Below, piece by piece: positions 1 to 5,240 of a DNA stretch of 27,972 bases. Every line of letters starts with the position of its first letter. The first letter of the stretch is position 1. This DNA is from a virus. Location of the stretch: the IMG/VR virus record IMGVR_UViG_3300046542_000300, positions 1-27,972 of that record; one strand, 5' to 3'. The notes under the pieces were generated by a model that saw only the letters and a list, made by a program, of their open reading frames with translations, did not search any database and had not been told where the DNA came from. The position numbers and the translations under genes were made by a program.

Positions 1-235
1 ACAATGCTTTGCCTTTTTTCCTCTGCTGATCGATGTGGTCGGCCAGGTCTTGAACGTGAATCATCCTTGGAGCTTTCTGGCTTTCAGATGCACGAAATGT
101 GGCAATTGGAAGCTCCCCCAATAGAGCTTTCTTTTCAGCCGTCGCTGGTTTCATGCCAAAATATTTTTCTGAGACATCCGCGAGAAGAATCGTGGGGGTG
201 CCAAACTCCGCAAGCAATAAAAAGACTGTATTCAT
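1..235 (-). CDS. PrtN/pyocin-activator family protein, probable excisionase-like regulator (partial)
   Basis: The frame starts at ATG 235-233 behind an AGGT ribosome site and is still open at the window edge, so the last few residues are missing (78 codons seen; the family is about 90 aa). The N-terminus MNTVFLLLAEFGTP and the later motif KAPRMIHVQDLADHIDQQR are typical of the PrtN (pyocin activator) family, small DNA-binding proteins. In lambdoid phages this family often sits beside the integrase, where it is thought to act as excisionase or integrase-module regulator. It is the last visible gene of the leftward early operon, which suggests that the integrase and attachment site lie just beyond the edge. 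The family is recognised from memory with good confidence; the excisionase role is inferred from position. Confidence 0.75.
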   Translation of the reverse strand, partial: MNTVFLLLAEFGTPTILLADVSEKYFGMKPATAEKKALLGELPIATFRASESQKAPRMIHVQDLADHIDQQRKKGKAL

Positions 236-243
236 TATTTACC

Positions 244-480
244 TCACACTGCGCCAATCGCTTTTTGCACTACTCGATAACCCCGTTTCCGGGGCTTCTT
301 CTTCGGTCCGATCTTCGCCGCTGCTACCTTGGGAGCTGGTGGCCTCGGTACACTGATGCCGTTCCGCATATCCCGCCTGGCATTCATCTTCCAAACCAGC
401 TGCTTTGTATGGTCACATCCGTCGTCAATCTGGACGCTGGCTTTCACCAGCGTGTCGTTCAGGTCAGCATGCTCAGCCAT
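244..480 (-). CDS. hypothetical small basic protein (78 aa), early left operon
   Basis: Not recognised. I chose ATG 480-478 (MAEHADLND) because it overlaps the stop of the upstream gene by a few bases and has an AGGTGATGG ribosome site; upstream ATGs in the same frame lie inside that gene. The C-terminal half is proline-rich and then very basic (PRPPAPKVAAAKIGPKKKPRK), which fits a nucleic-acid-binding or flexible tail. The stop lies eight bases before the PrtN-like start, so the two are probably translated from one message. No membrane segment or enzyme motif is visible. Confidence 0.6.
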   Translation of the reverse strand: MAEHADLNDTLVKASVQIDDGCDHTKQLVWKMNARRDMRNGISVPRPPAPKVAAAKIGPKKKPRKRGYRVVQKAIGAV

Positions 481-826
481 TACCATCACCTGAAACAGTT
501 GATCCCATATCGGATATCATGCTCTCCCAGATTTCAATTCCCGTCTGATTGAGCGATTTATCTTTCGCTAAACATTTATCAAACAGTGCAATGGCTACCG
601 CCTCCCATCCCTGATAGTTCAATTGCAGTGCCTCGAGGAAGTAAGCATCGACAAGCTGCCTGACTCCTGTAATACCTCCAACAATATTCACCCTGATAGG
701 GAATGAATCGGCGTTAACGTTAAACCATTCGCCGGCGTTCTGCTTAATGAGATGGCTATGAACTGCTGCTGCATACTGGTTAGCCAGCGCGTTTAGGCGA
801 AAATTTTTAGTTATTAAATTACTCAC
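473..826 (-). CDS. hypothetical protein (117 aa), early left operon
   Basis: Not recognised. The start is GTG (826-824), overlapping the TGA of the upstream gene in a GTGA arrangement, with a strong GGAGG at 833-837. This supports translational coupling. The protein looks soluble and mostly helical, with no catalytic motif. Its 3' end overlaps the next leftward gene by eight bases, as expected in a compact early operon. Confidence 0.65.
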   Translation of the reverse strand: MSNLITKNFRLNALANQYAAAVHSHLIKQNAGEWFNVNADSFPIRVNIVGGITGVRQLVDAYFLEALQLNYQGWEAVAIALFDKCLAKDKSLNQTGIEIWESMISDMGSTVSGDGNG

Positions 827-1104
827 GATTTACCTCCAAATGCGCGACGTAGGGCTTTCTTCATTTTCTTGCCGTTATTAACCGAGCAGTAAAGCTCTGC
901 CAGTTCCTGAGCCATCATTTGCTCGCCAGTCTCTTCATTGACGAAATACTGGTTCGGATTGTTTTTTATGTATTCCTGCACCATTGGCAGTGCGAGAAAT
1001 TCTTCTGGACTGTAAATTTTCGATTGCCGACGAAGGTGTTTCACATTCGGAATCTTATGTGTGGACTCCACCGAAAAAATGTTTGCGTTATCCTGGCTTG
1101 CCAT
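823..1104 (-). CDS. hypothetical protein (93 aa), early left operon
   Basis: Not recognised. It starts at ATG 1104-1102 behind an AAGGGGATGG ribosome site. The sequence is charged and ends in a lysine/arginine-rich stretch (NNGKKMKKALRRAFGGKS). There are no membrane segments and no recognisable domain. It overlaps the downstream gene by four bases and lies nine bases after the upstream one, so it belongs to the same leftward transcript. Confidence 0.65.
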   Translation of the reverse strand: MASQDNANIFSVESTHKIPNVKHLRRQSKIYSPEEFLALPMVQEYIKNNPNQYFVNEETGEQMMAQELAELYCSVNNGKKMKKALRRAFGGKS

Positions 1105-1113
1105 ACCATCCCC

Positions 1114-1497
1114 TTAAAACGGCTTCGTTTTCATGAAATCGCGGTAACGATCAGTCAGTGCGTCGTGCTTTTCCTGCCACTGCTGGATCTCACGTTTACG
1201 GGCCAGCAAACGACGAATACGGCGAATGCAGCGGGCATGAGCAGACAGGTAAACTTCAGTTGGTAGGCCGAGCTGGTGGACTATTACGCCATCTCGCTGG
1301 ACTGGCATATCTGGATGGTGGGTCCTGATACCAACCAGACGGAAAACATGAGTAGTCATGTAATGCGCCAGGTTGTTCAGCGCGGCACTACGGCTCAGGC
1401 AACGCTTGCGGTATCCGTGACGTGTCACGATATACACTGGGCGGAGAGGGCGACTGAATGCTGCGTCAATACCTGTTTTAACTTTGCTGGTGGTCAT
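1114..1497 (-). CDS. hypothetical arginine-rich protein (127 aa), early left operon
   Basis: Not recognised. ATG 1497-1495 follows the preceding stop closely, with GAGGAATGAGAA as ribosome site. The protein is strongly basic: the N-terminal half has many Arg and Tyr residues (TRHGYRKRCLSRSAALNNL), and a second basic helix follows (ARCIRRIRRLLARKREIQQW). This suggests RNA or DNA binding, but that is inference only. It is in line with overlapping early genes on both sides and uses similar base composition. Confidence 0.65.
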   Translation of the reverse strand: MTTSKVKTGIDAAFSRPLRPVYIVTRHGYRKRCLSRSAALNNLAHYMTTHVFRLVGIRTHHPDMPVQRDGVIVHQLGLPTEVYLSAHARCIRRIRRLLARKREIQQWQEKHDALTDRYRDFMKTKPF

Positions 1498-1500
1498 TTC

Positions 1501-1725
1501 TCATTCCTCAACTTTGTATCCAGCCATGCGGGCCAGCTCTAAAAATTCATCTAGGGTGGCCACGTGTTCACTTTCATGAAGGCGGCGATCGCAAATGGCA
1601 CGCCCTTTTTCAAAGTGGACAACTACGCGCCCCGTAAAATCGGGCAAAACATGCAACTCAATGGGTAATACTGGGGCCGGAATATTTACGCCCATATAGC
1701 TGATGGTTCGTTGCTCAGTTACCAT
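1501..1725 (-). CDS. hypothetical protein (74 aa), early left operon
   Basis: Not recognised. It starts at ATG 1725-1723, overlapping the end of the upstream gene by 11 bases. The predicted product has a beta-rich N-terminal part (TISYMGVNIPAPVLPIELHV) and a C-terminal helix (TLDEFLELARMAGYKVEE), a small compact domain without cysteines or membrane segments. Its stop is three bases before the next gene, consistent with coupled translation. Confidence 0.6.
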   Translation of the reverse strand: MVTEQRTISYMGVNIPAPVLPIELHVLPDFTGRVVVHFEKGRAICDRRLHESEHVATLDEFLELARMAGYKVEE

Positions 1726-2068
1726 TGCTGACTCCTTTATGCTCGAATGCCTGCTCTGCTAAATTCGCTATAACCGCATTCATAAATTCCATCCCCAGAG
1801 GTGATAATTTATTTAATTGCCGCCCCATACATGCGCTGTAGTGCTCAGAGATATGTTTCTCCGCATCGACTCGCTTGTTTGAGTCGTAGACCATCGTTTC
1901 AAAGACCTTAATTAATGCTTTGGTTAAGATTTCTTCGTTCAACTCAACCGTGGTCACCTCAATGTTTGGTAAATTGAGCACAGCAAAATGACCTCCAGTT
2001 TTACGCAGCATTGAGTCAAGCTTTGCAATGACGATACGGCGACGACGTGTTTTAATCAGACTGGACAT
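1715..2068 (-). CDS. hypothetical protein (117 aa), early left operon
   Basis: Not recognised. ATG 2068-2066 follows the stop of a 35-aa ORF by two bases. The N-terminus is basic (MSSLIKTRRRRIVIAKL) and is followed by a mixed alpha/beta region and a helical C-terminus (MEFMNAVIANLAEQAFEHKG). Length and position are typical of the unassigned genes of lambdoid left operons. No function can be given. Confidence 0.6.
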   Translation of the reverse strand: MSSLIKTRRRRIVIAKLDSMLRKTGGHFAVLNLPNIEVTTVELNEEILTKALIKVFETMVYDSNKRVDAEKHISEHYSACMGRQLNKLSPLGMEFMNAVIANLAEQAFEHKGVSNGN

Positions 2069-2070
2069 GA

Positions 2071-2178
2071 TTATTTCCCGTATGCTTTTCTTAGATACAA
2101 CGTGGCGATAACTTCTTGCCCGTGTGCTGCAAAGAGTTGTGCTGTTTTATATGCCGCGATATCTTTAATAAAACTCAT
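2071..2178 (-). CDS. small ORF, 35 aa, early left operon
   Basis: A short frame starts at ATG 2178-2176 with a good ribosome site (GGCGGAG, eight bases away) and stops at TAA 2073-2071, two bases before the next start. The peptide begins MSFIKDIAAYKTAQLFAAHG and ends LYLRKAYGK. It is amphipathic and helical. Coupling on its 3' side and the clear ribosome site argue that it is translated. The position is similar to that of small regulators such as Kil or CIII, but the sequence is not recognisably either. Confidence 0.55.
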   Translation of the reverse strand: MSFIKDIAAYKTAQLFAAHGQEVIATLYLRKAYGK

Positions 2179-2253
2179 AATTAAATCTCCGCCGAATTTT
2201 GGCTGTGGAGTTCCCCAGCGATTAGGCTGTATTTCTATAAAGCTATTTGAAAT

Positions 2254-2439
2254 TTATTTCTTGATGGAGGCTATATTTTTATCTGCTTCTTCAATTGCCT
2301 TATTAACACCATTTAGAATTGTGATTATCGATGCAATTAAATTAGCTTCGTAATCATCTCTCGGAGACTCCAACCACATACTCAACACAGATTCTGCCTG
2401 TTGAACTCTGCAGCTTGCATCGGCTAGGCACATAGTCAT
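2254..2439 (-). CDS. hypothetical small helical protein (61 aa), paralogue group
   Basis: Not recognised by name. I chose ATG 2439-2437 (MTMCLADASC) because it forms an ATGA overlap with the stop of the upstream gene; a longer frame upstream lies inside that gene. The product is one long helical hairpin: a helix with VQQAESVLSMW, a turn with SPRDDYE, and a helix with ASIITILNGVNKAIEEA. The same pattern appears in the two genes upstream, suggesting tandem duplication. Possible helical-bundle regulator; function unknown. Confidence 0.6.
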   Translation of the reverse strand: MTMCLADASCRVQQAESVLSMWLESPRDDYEANLIASIITILNGVNKAIEEADKNIASIKK

Positions 2440-2633
2440 TGTTGGTTCTCCCGTGCTGCCTGTTCTTCTATAAGCCATGCTGCAACATCACCGGTCAAAC
2501 GACGAAGTAAAGAGGCAATAGCTGTAATTTCAGAGTCAGCCATACGATCTGGATAAGACTCCATCATGCGGCAAATAATTTCTGCCTGATGAGCTTTTTC
2601 TTGTATTCTTTCCAAGCTGATTTCATGAACCAT
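2436..2633 (-). CDS. hypothetical small helical protein (65 aa), paralogue group
   Basis: Not recognised by name. I chose ATG 2633-2631 (MVHEISLERI) because AGGATGG lies at the right distance and the start overlaps the upstream stop; longer frames run back inside that gene. It has the same plan as its downstream neighbour: helix (AHQAEIICRMMESY), short turn (PDRMADSE), helix (ITAIASLLRRLTGDVAAWLIEE). Both look like divergent copies of one ancestor. No catalytic or metal-binding residues are evident. Confidence 0.6.
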   Translation of the reverse strand: MVHEISLERIQEKAHQAEIICRMMESYPDRMADSEITAIASLLRRLTGDVAAWLIEEQAARENQQ

Positions 2634-2943
2634 GAGTGCCATCCTGTACGCCTGATAGATACGCAGCAGTATGTGAAATTTTATTTGTTGCAATACCAAG
2701 TTCAGCTAGATCGGCAATAATGCAAGAGAGATTACTGATCTTCTTATTATCTAATTCGGCTTCATCAGCCATAGAAAAAATACTTATGCTGATATGATTA
2801 ATTGCTTCGAGTAGAGAAATTGTCTTGGTGTCGCAATCAGTGGCGATATCACCATAATCAATATGTGAGCACCCTTTGTCGTAGCGATAATCTTTGATAT
2901 CCACAAGCTGGAAGAGTTTTTTGGTGGTTGGTTTAGATTTCAT
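2623..2943 (-). CDS. hypothetical protein (106 aa), first gene of the left operon
   Basis: Not recognised. ATG 2943-2941 is the first start after the left operator region, so this gene occupies the place of lambda N, but it lacks an obvious arginine-rich N-terminus and I do not call it N. Residues 1-40 are charged. Residues 41-100 resemble the two downstream proteins: a helix (LLEAINHISISIFSMADEAE), a turn (LDNKK), and a second helix (IADLAELGIATNKISHTA). It overlaps the next gene by 11 bases. Confidence 0.6.
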   Translation of the reverse strand: MKSKPTTKKLFQLVDIKDYRYDKGCSHIDYGDIATDCDTKTISLLEAINHISISIFSMADEAELDNKKISNLSCIIADLAELGIATNKISHTAAYLSGVQDGTHGS

Positions 2944-2978
2944 CTCACTGGCTCCGTTGTTTGCCGATGAGTTAATAC

Positions 2979-3044
2979 TACAAAACGTACATTATACTGT
3001 CTATACGATTTGTACATTTATTTTGTGAATATGTACAAAGTGTA
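2979..3044. promoter_or_regulatory. left operator/promoter region (OL/PL)
   Basis: Three sites of the form TACA-N3-TGTA are seen: TACAaaaCGTA (2979-2989), TACGattTGTA (3004-3014) and TACAaagTGTA (3034-3044), spaced 25 and 30 bp. The same motif recurs three times on the other side of the repressor gene. A perfect leftward -10 (TATAAT, 2996-2991) sits among them, but I see no good -35. This is the expected place for PL and its CI/Cro operators. Assignment is by symmetry with the right side and by position. Confidence 0.6.
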
Positions 3045-3100
3045 TGATTAATAAGGTTAAATATATTGAAGGTGGTGTTCTTTTTGTATGGCATGGGAAT

Positions 3101-3128
3101 AAAAAAAGGCCGCAATAAATGCGACCTT
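3101..3128 (-). terminator. intrinsic terminator downstream of the repressor gene
   Basis: Read leftward, AAGGTCGCA pairs with TGCGGCCTT (9 bp, one wobble) around a five-base loop and is followed by T at 3105-3101. It lies 20 bases after the repressor stop and would end the leftward repressor transcript before it enters the OL region. Confidence 0.8.
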
Positions 3129-3147
3129 GTATTCTAAAAGAGGTGAG

Positions 3148-3813
3148 TTAATCGAAAGTATCTTCTGGCCATTGAGCCTTTACTACCTTTCCGATAACCC
3201 GGCAATTCTCATTGCATGGGATGCTCTGATAGCGCGGGTTTGGGTTTAAAGGTTCTAGCCAAGGCTGGCCGTCCTCCCAAACAAAGCGTTTAAATGTTAC
3301 TTCTGAGTCGTTGTGTATTCCCGCCACGCAAAAGTCACCTGGCTCTACGTCTTCAGCAGGATCTACCAAAATCAGCATGCCCTCAGGGAAGCTCGGGCGA
3401 GTTCCCGGTGGAGCAGTCATAGAATGACCGCTAACCTCTAGCCAGAACGCATCTGGTCCTGCCTTACTAGTTGTCGCTATCCACTGCTGAGCATCTCGCT
3501 CCGTATATGTGCCTACATCTGTAAACTGCCCCGCCTGCACGGTGGTAAACAATGGGTATTCATACTGCTGTTTAACTGGAGGAAGAGTTAAGTCCTCAGA
3601 AACTGTAAAAGTTCCATCAGGATTAAGTGATGCGCCGTTTATACCCAGTATTTGAAAGATAGCACCAACCTCTGCGAGGGATGGATTTCTTCGGCCGTTA
3701 AGCCAATGCCCCATGGCGCCCTGTGTCACCCCCATTTTTTCAGAGAGCTCCGCTTGGGTCATGCCAAGTGCATTCAGTCTGGTTTTCGCCAGTTCGTTCC
3801 AGTTCTTTTTCAT
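3148..3813 (-). CDS. cI: CI-like phage repressor with S24 peptidase domain
   Basis: 221 aa. Residues 1-60 form an XRE-type helix-turn-helix ([21 protein letters not shown]) that binds operators. The C-terminal half is a LexA/UmuD-type autopeptidase domain: a candidate Ala94-Gly95 cleavage site (TTVQAGQF), nucleophile Ser131 in the SGHSMTAP motif, and general-base Lys175 (VTFKRF). By family knowledge, RecA filaments formed after DNA damage trigger self-cleavage and induction. The gene is divergent from the Cro-like gene, with candidate operators on both sides. Length and domain order are those of lambdoid and P22 C2-type repressors. Start ATG 3813-3811 is the first in frame after the operator region. 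Confidence 0.9.
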   Translation of the reverse strand: MKKNWNELAKTRLNALGMTQAELSEKMGVTQGAMGHWLNGRRNPSLAEVGAIFQILGINGASLNPDGTFTVSEDLTLPPVKQQYEYPLFTTVQAGQFTDVGTYTERDAQQWIATTSKAGPDAFWLEVSGHSMTAPPGTRPSFPEGMLILVDPAEDVEPGDFCVAGIHNDSEVTFKRFVWEDGQPWLEPLNPNPRYQSIPCNENCRVIGKVVKAQWPEDTFD

Positions 3814-3824
3814 GGTTCAAATAA

Positions 3825-3894
3825 TACACCTTGTGTAGTTTTGCTCAATGCACAATATGTACAGTTTGTTTGATTATGTAAACTACATATTGTA
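3825..3894. promoter_or_regulatory. right operator/promoter region (OR, PR/PRM)
   Basis: Three motif copies are seen: TACAcctTGTG (3825-3835), CACAataTGTA (3851-3861) and TACAtatTGTA (3884-3894), spaced 26 and 33 bp. They lie between the divergent repressor and Cro-like genes. The first copy is also the centre of a TACAC-ctt-GTGTA palindrome. A possible rightward promoter (TTGATT, 17 bp, TACATT) overlaps the last copy. The layout matches a three-site OR. Which protein prefers which site cannot be read from the sequence. Confidence 0.65.
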
Positions 3895-3922
3895 CATTTA
3901 GTTTATCCATGAGGAGAACAGA

Positions 3923-4171
3923 ATGAATAATCTGAAAGCACTAAGACGATCTCTAAGAATGACTCAAAAGTCATTAGCGGAGGAGATTGGTCAAACTATT
4001 AGCTCTATTGGTCATTACGAATCAGGAAGAAGACAGCCTGACATCAAGACATGCCACCAACTTGTGGTTGCGCTCAGTAAGAACGGAGAAAGAGTATCAA
4101 TCGAAGATATCTTTCCAGGTCCAAATGCAACCGGTAATTTCGTAAGCGTAACCAGCAGCGGGCAGGGGTAA
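3923..4171 (+). CDS. cro: Cro-like HTH regulator
   Basis: 82 aa. It starts at ATG 3923 behind a strong GAGGAGA ribosome site. Residues 5-55 are an XRE-type helix-turn-helix (MTQKSLAEEIGQTISSIGHY followed by ESGRRQPD), and the last 20 residues are a Gly/Ser-rich tail. It is the first gene rightward of the divergent operator region, the position of Cro, which blocks the lysogeny promoters. No CII-like gene follows; the replication gene starts six bases after the stop. It could instead be a second repressor, but Cro is the simplest reading. Confidence 0.75.
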   Translation: MNNLKALRRSLRMTQKSLAEEIGQTISSIGHYESGRRQPDIKTCHQLVVALSKNGERVSIEDIFPGPNATGNFVSVTSSGQG

Positions 4172-4176
4172 TTATT

Positions 4177-5136
4177 TTGGCTCGAATCAGAACCATAAAG
4201 CCTGAGTTCTTCCTGCATGATGAGTTGTTCGAACTGGAACAGGAAACTGGCTTGCCAGTTCGTTTGGCTTTCATTGGGCTATGGACTCAGTGTGACAGAG
4301 AAGGGCGATTCAAATGGCGTCCTTTACGCCTTAAGGCCGCGATACTTCCTTATGATTCCGTTGATATGTCACGCGTACTTCACGCGTTAAACACGCGTGG
4401 TTTTCTCGTTAAATACGCGAATGAAACGGGTGAATATGGCGTGATTCCTTCGTTCAAAAACCACCAGGTAATTAACAATAAGGAGTCAAAATCTGATCTT
4501 CCGGCTGTTTCAGACTGTGAAATTGTTAAATCTAGTAATGGCGCGGCCTCTGACGCGACTGTCACGCGTGGCGAACGCGACGACCACGCGAACCAAGGGG
4601 AAAGGAAGGAAGGGAAGGGAAAGGAAAGGAAGGAACTAAACACTTTGTCCGATTCGAATCGGACTGGCGACGATGCTTTTTCAGAACCAGAAAATATGCC
4701 TGCGCAGGTTGAGTGTGAGGGCCCGGAAGAAGCCGATGATGGAGGTGATAAGTCAGATCCAGTCGATACGGTTTTCGAAGATATTTTCTGGATTGCAGGT
4801 TTACGCAAAGACGCGAAGGTTAAATCCCGTTCAGCATTTCGGGCTAAATACCGGGAATGGAAAAAACTTAAGCACGGTACACCTGAAGACTTCGCATCGA
4901 TTCTGGCTGCGGATATCCGCCGGCGGGTGCAGGCTAGCGAGCTGGGAGTGGATAAGCTTTTGCCCACTTCGTACCTCAACGGCGAACGCTGGAACGATGA
5001 ACGCTCAACTCCGGCTTTACCCAGTTCTCAGCCTCCGGGTTCTTCATGGTGCACACCATCAACCGACGGCTCAGCCGAGATATTTATCAATCCAGCCGCG
5101 CTTGCTCGTGCGCATAACGGTGGATATCGCTCATGA
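4177..5136 (+). CDS. phage replication initiator-like protein (O-like)
   Basis: 319 aa. The start is a TTG codon at 4177 (MARIRTIKPEFFLHDELFEL) with AGGGG about nine bases upstream. The N-terminal 110 residues resemble the winged-helix domain of phage replication proteins that begin with ARIRTIKPEF. A low-complexity charged linker follows (residues 125-195). The C-terminal domain (EDIFWIAGLRKDAKVKSRSA, ending YLNGERWNDE) is shared with many phage replisome organisers. By position, between Cro and a helicase, it plays the lambda O role of marking the origin and loading helicase. Phased repeats within its own gene (4371-4591) support that. The stop overlaps the next start (ATGA). Confidence 0.75.
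   Translation: MARIRTIKPEFFLHDELFELEQETGLPVRLAFIGLWTQCDREGRFKWRPLRLKAAILPYDSVDMSRVLHALNTRGFLVKYANETGEYGVIPSFKNHQVINNKESKSDLPAVSDCEIVKSSNGAASDATVTRGERDDHANQGERKEGKGKERKELNTLSDSNRTGDDAFSEPENMPAQVECEGPEEADDGGDKSDPVDTVFEDIFWIAGLRKDAKVKSRSAFRAKYREWKKLKHGTPEDFASILAADIRRRVQASELGVDKLLPTSYLNGERWNDERSTPALPSSQPPGSSWCTPSTDGSAEIFINPAALARAHNGGYRS
4371..4635. other. candidate replication origin: 11-bp-phased ACGCG iterons plus polypurine tract
   Basis: ACGCGT occurs at 4371, 4382 and 4393, with ACGCGA at 4415, all on an 11-bp grid (a weak copy at 4404). A second cluster has ACGCGA/T at 4553, 4564, 4575 and 4586, again exactly 11 bp apart. Immediately after it, 4595-4635 is an unbroken run of 41 purines on the plus strand. 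An AT-rich segment lies between the clusters. The 11-bp step is not a multiple of three, so the repeats fall in different codon frames and are not explained by a repeated peptide. Lambdoid origins are typically iterons inside the initiator gene next to an asymmetric tract, so an origin is the natural reading. Confidence 0.65.
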
Positions 5137-5240
5137 AATCATTCCTCAAACGTTTGCTAATGGCCGGATATAACAACGGCATTTTGCGAGGGGAATTCGT
5201 GACGTGGTGTTTTCAGAAATTTGATTTACGGAGTTCATAA
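5133..5240 (+). CDS. small ORF, 35 aa, coupled between initiator and helicase
   Basis: Not recognised. ATG 5133 overlaps the initiator stop (ATGA), and its own TAA overlaps the helicase start (TAATG), so it fills the gap exactly in a third frame. The peptide starts MKSFLKRLLMAGYNNGILRG and ends DLRSS; it is basic and amphipathic. The two overlaps are strong evidence for translation, at least as a coupling device. Confidence 0.6.
   Translation: MKSFLKRLLMAGYNNGILRGEFVTWCFQKFDLRSS

Noticed and set aside
4-552. Open frame of 182 codons on the plus strand at the left end
   Set aside because: It lies antisense to three overlapping minus-strand genes with ribosome sites, has no ribosome site of its own, and its product resembles nothing coherent.
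335-1279. Chi octamers (GCTGGTGG at 335 and 1272, another at 10380)
   Set aside because: Three copies in 28 kb fall in coding or structured DNA and do not by themselves show a function.
2623-2943. Antiterminator N, by position
   Set aside because: It lacks the N-terminal arginine-rich RNA-binding motif, and no clear boxB hairpin was found in the left leader, so I leave it unassigned.
4380-4979. 199-codon minus-strand frame
   Set aside because: Antisense to the replication initiator; serine/proline-rich product comes from the polypurine tract and iterons on the other strand.
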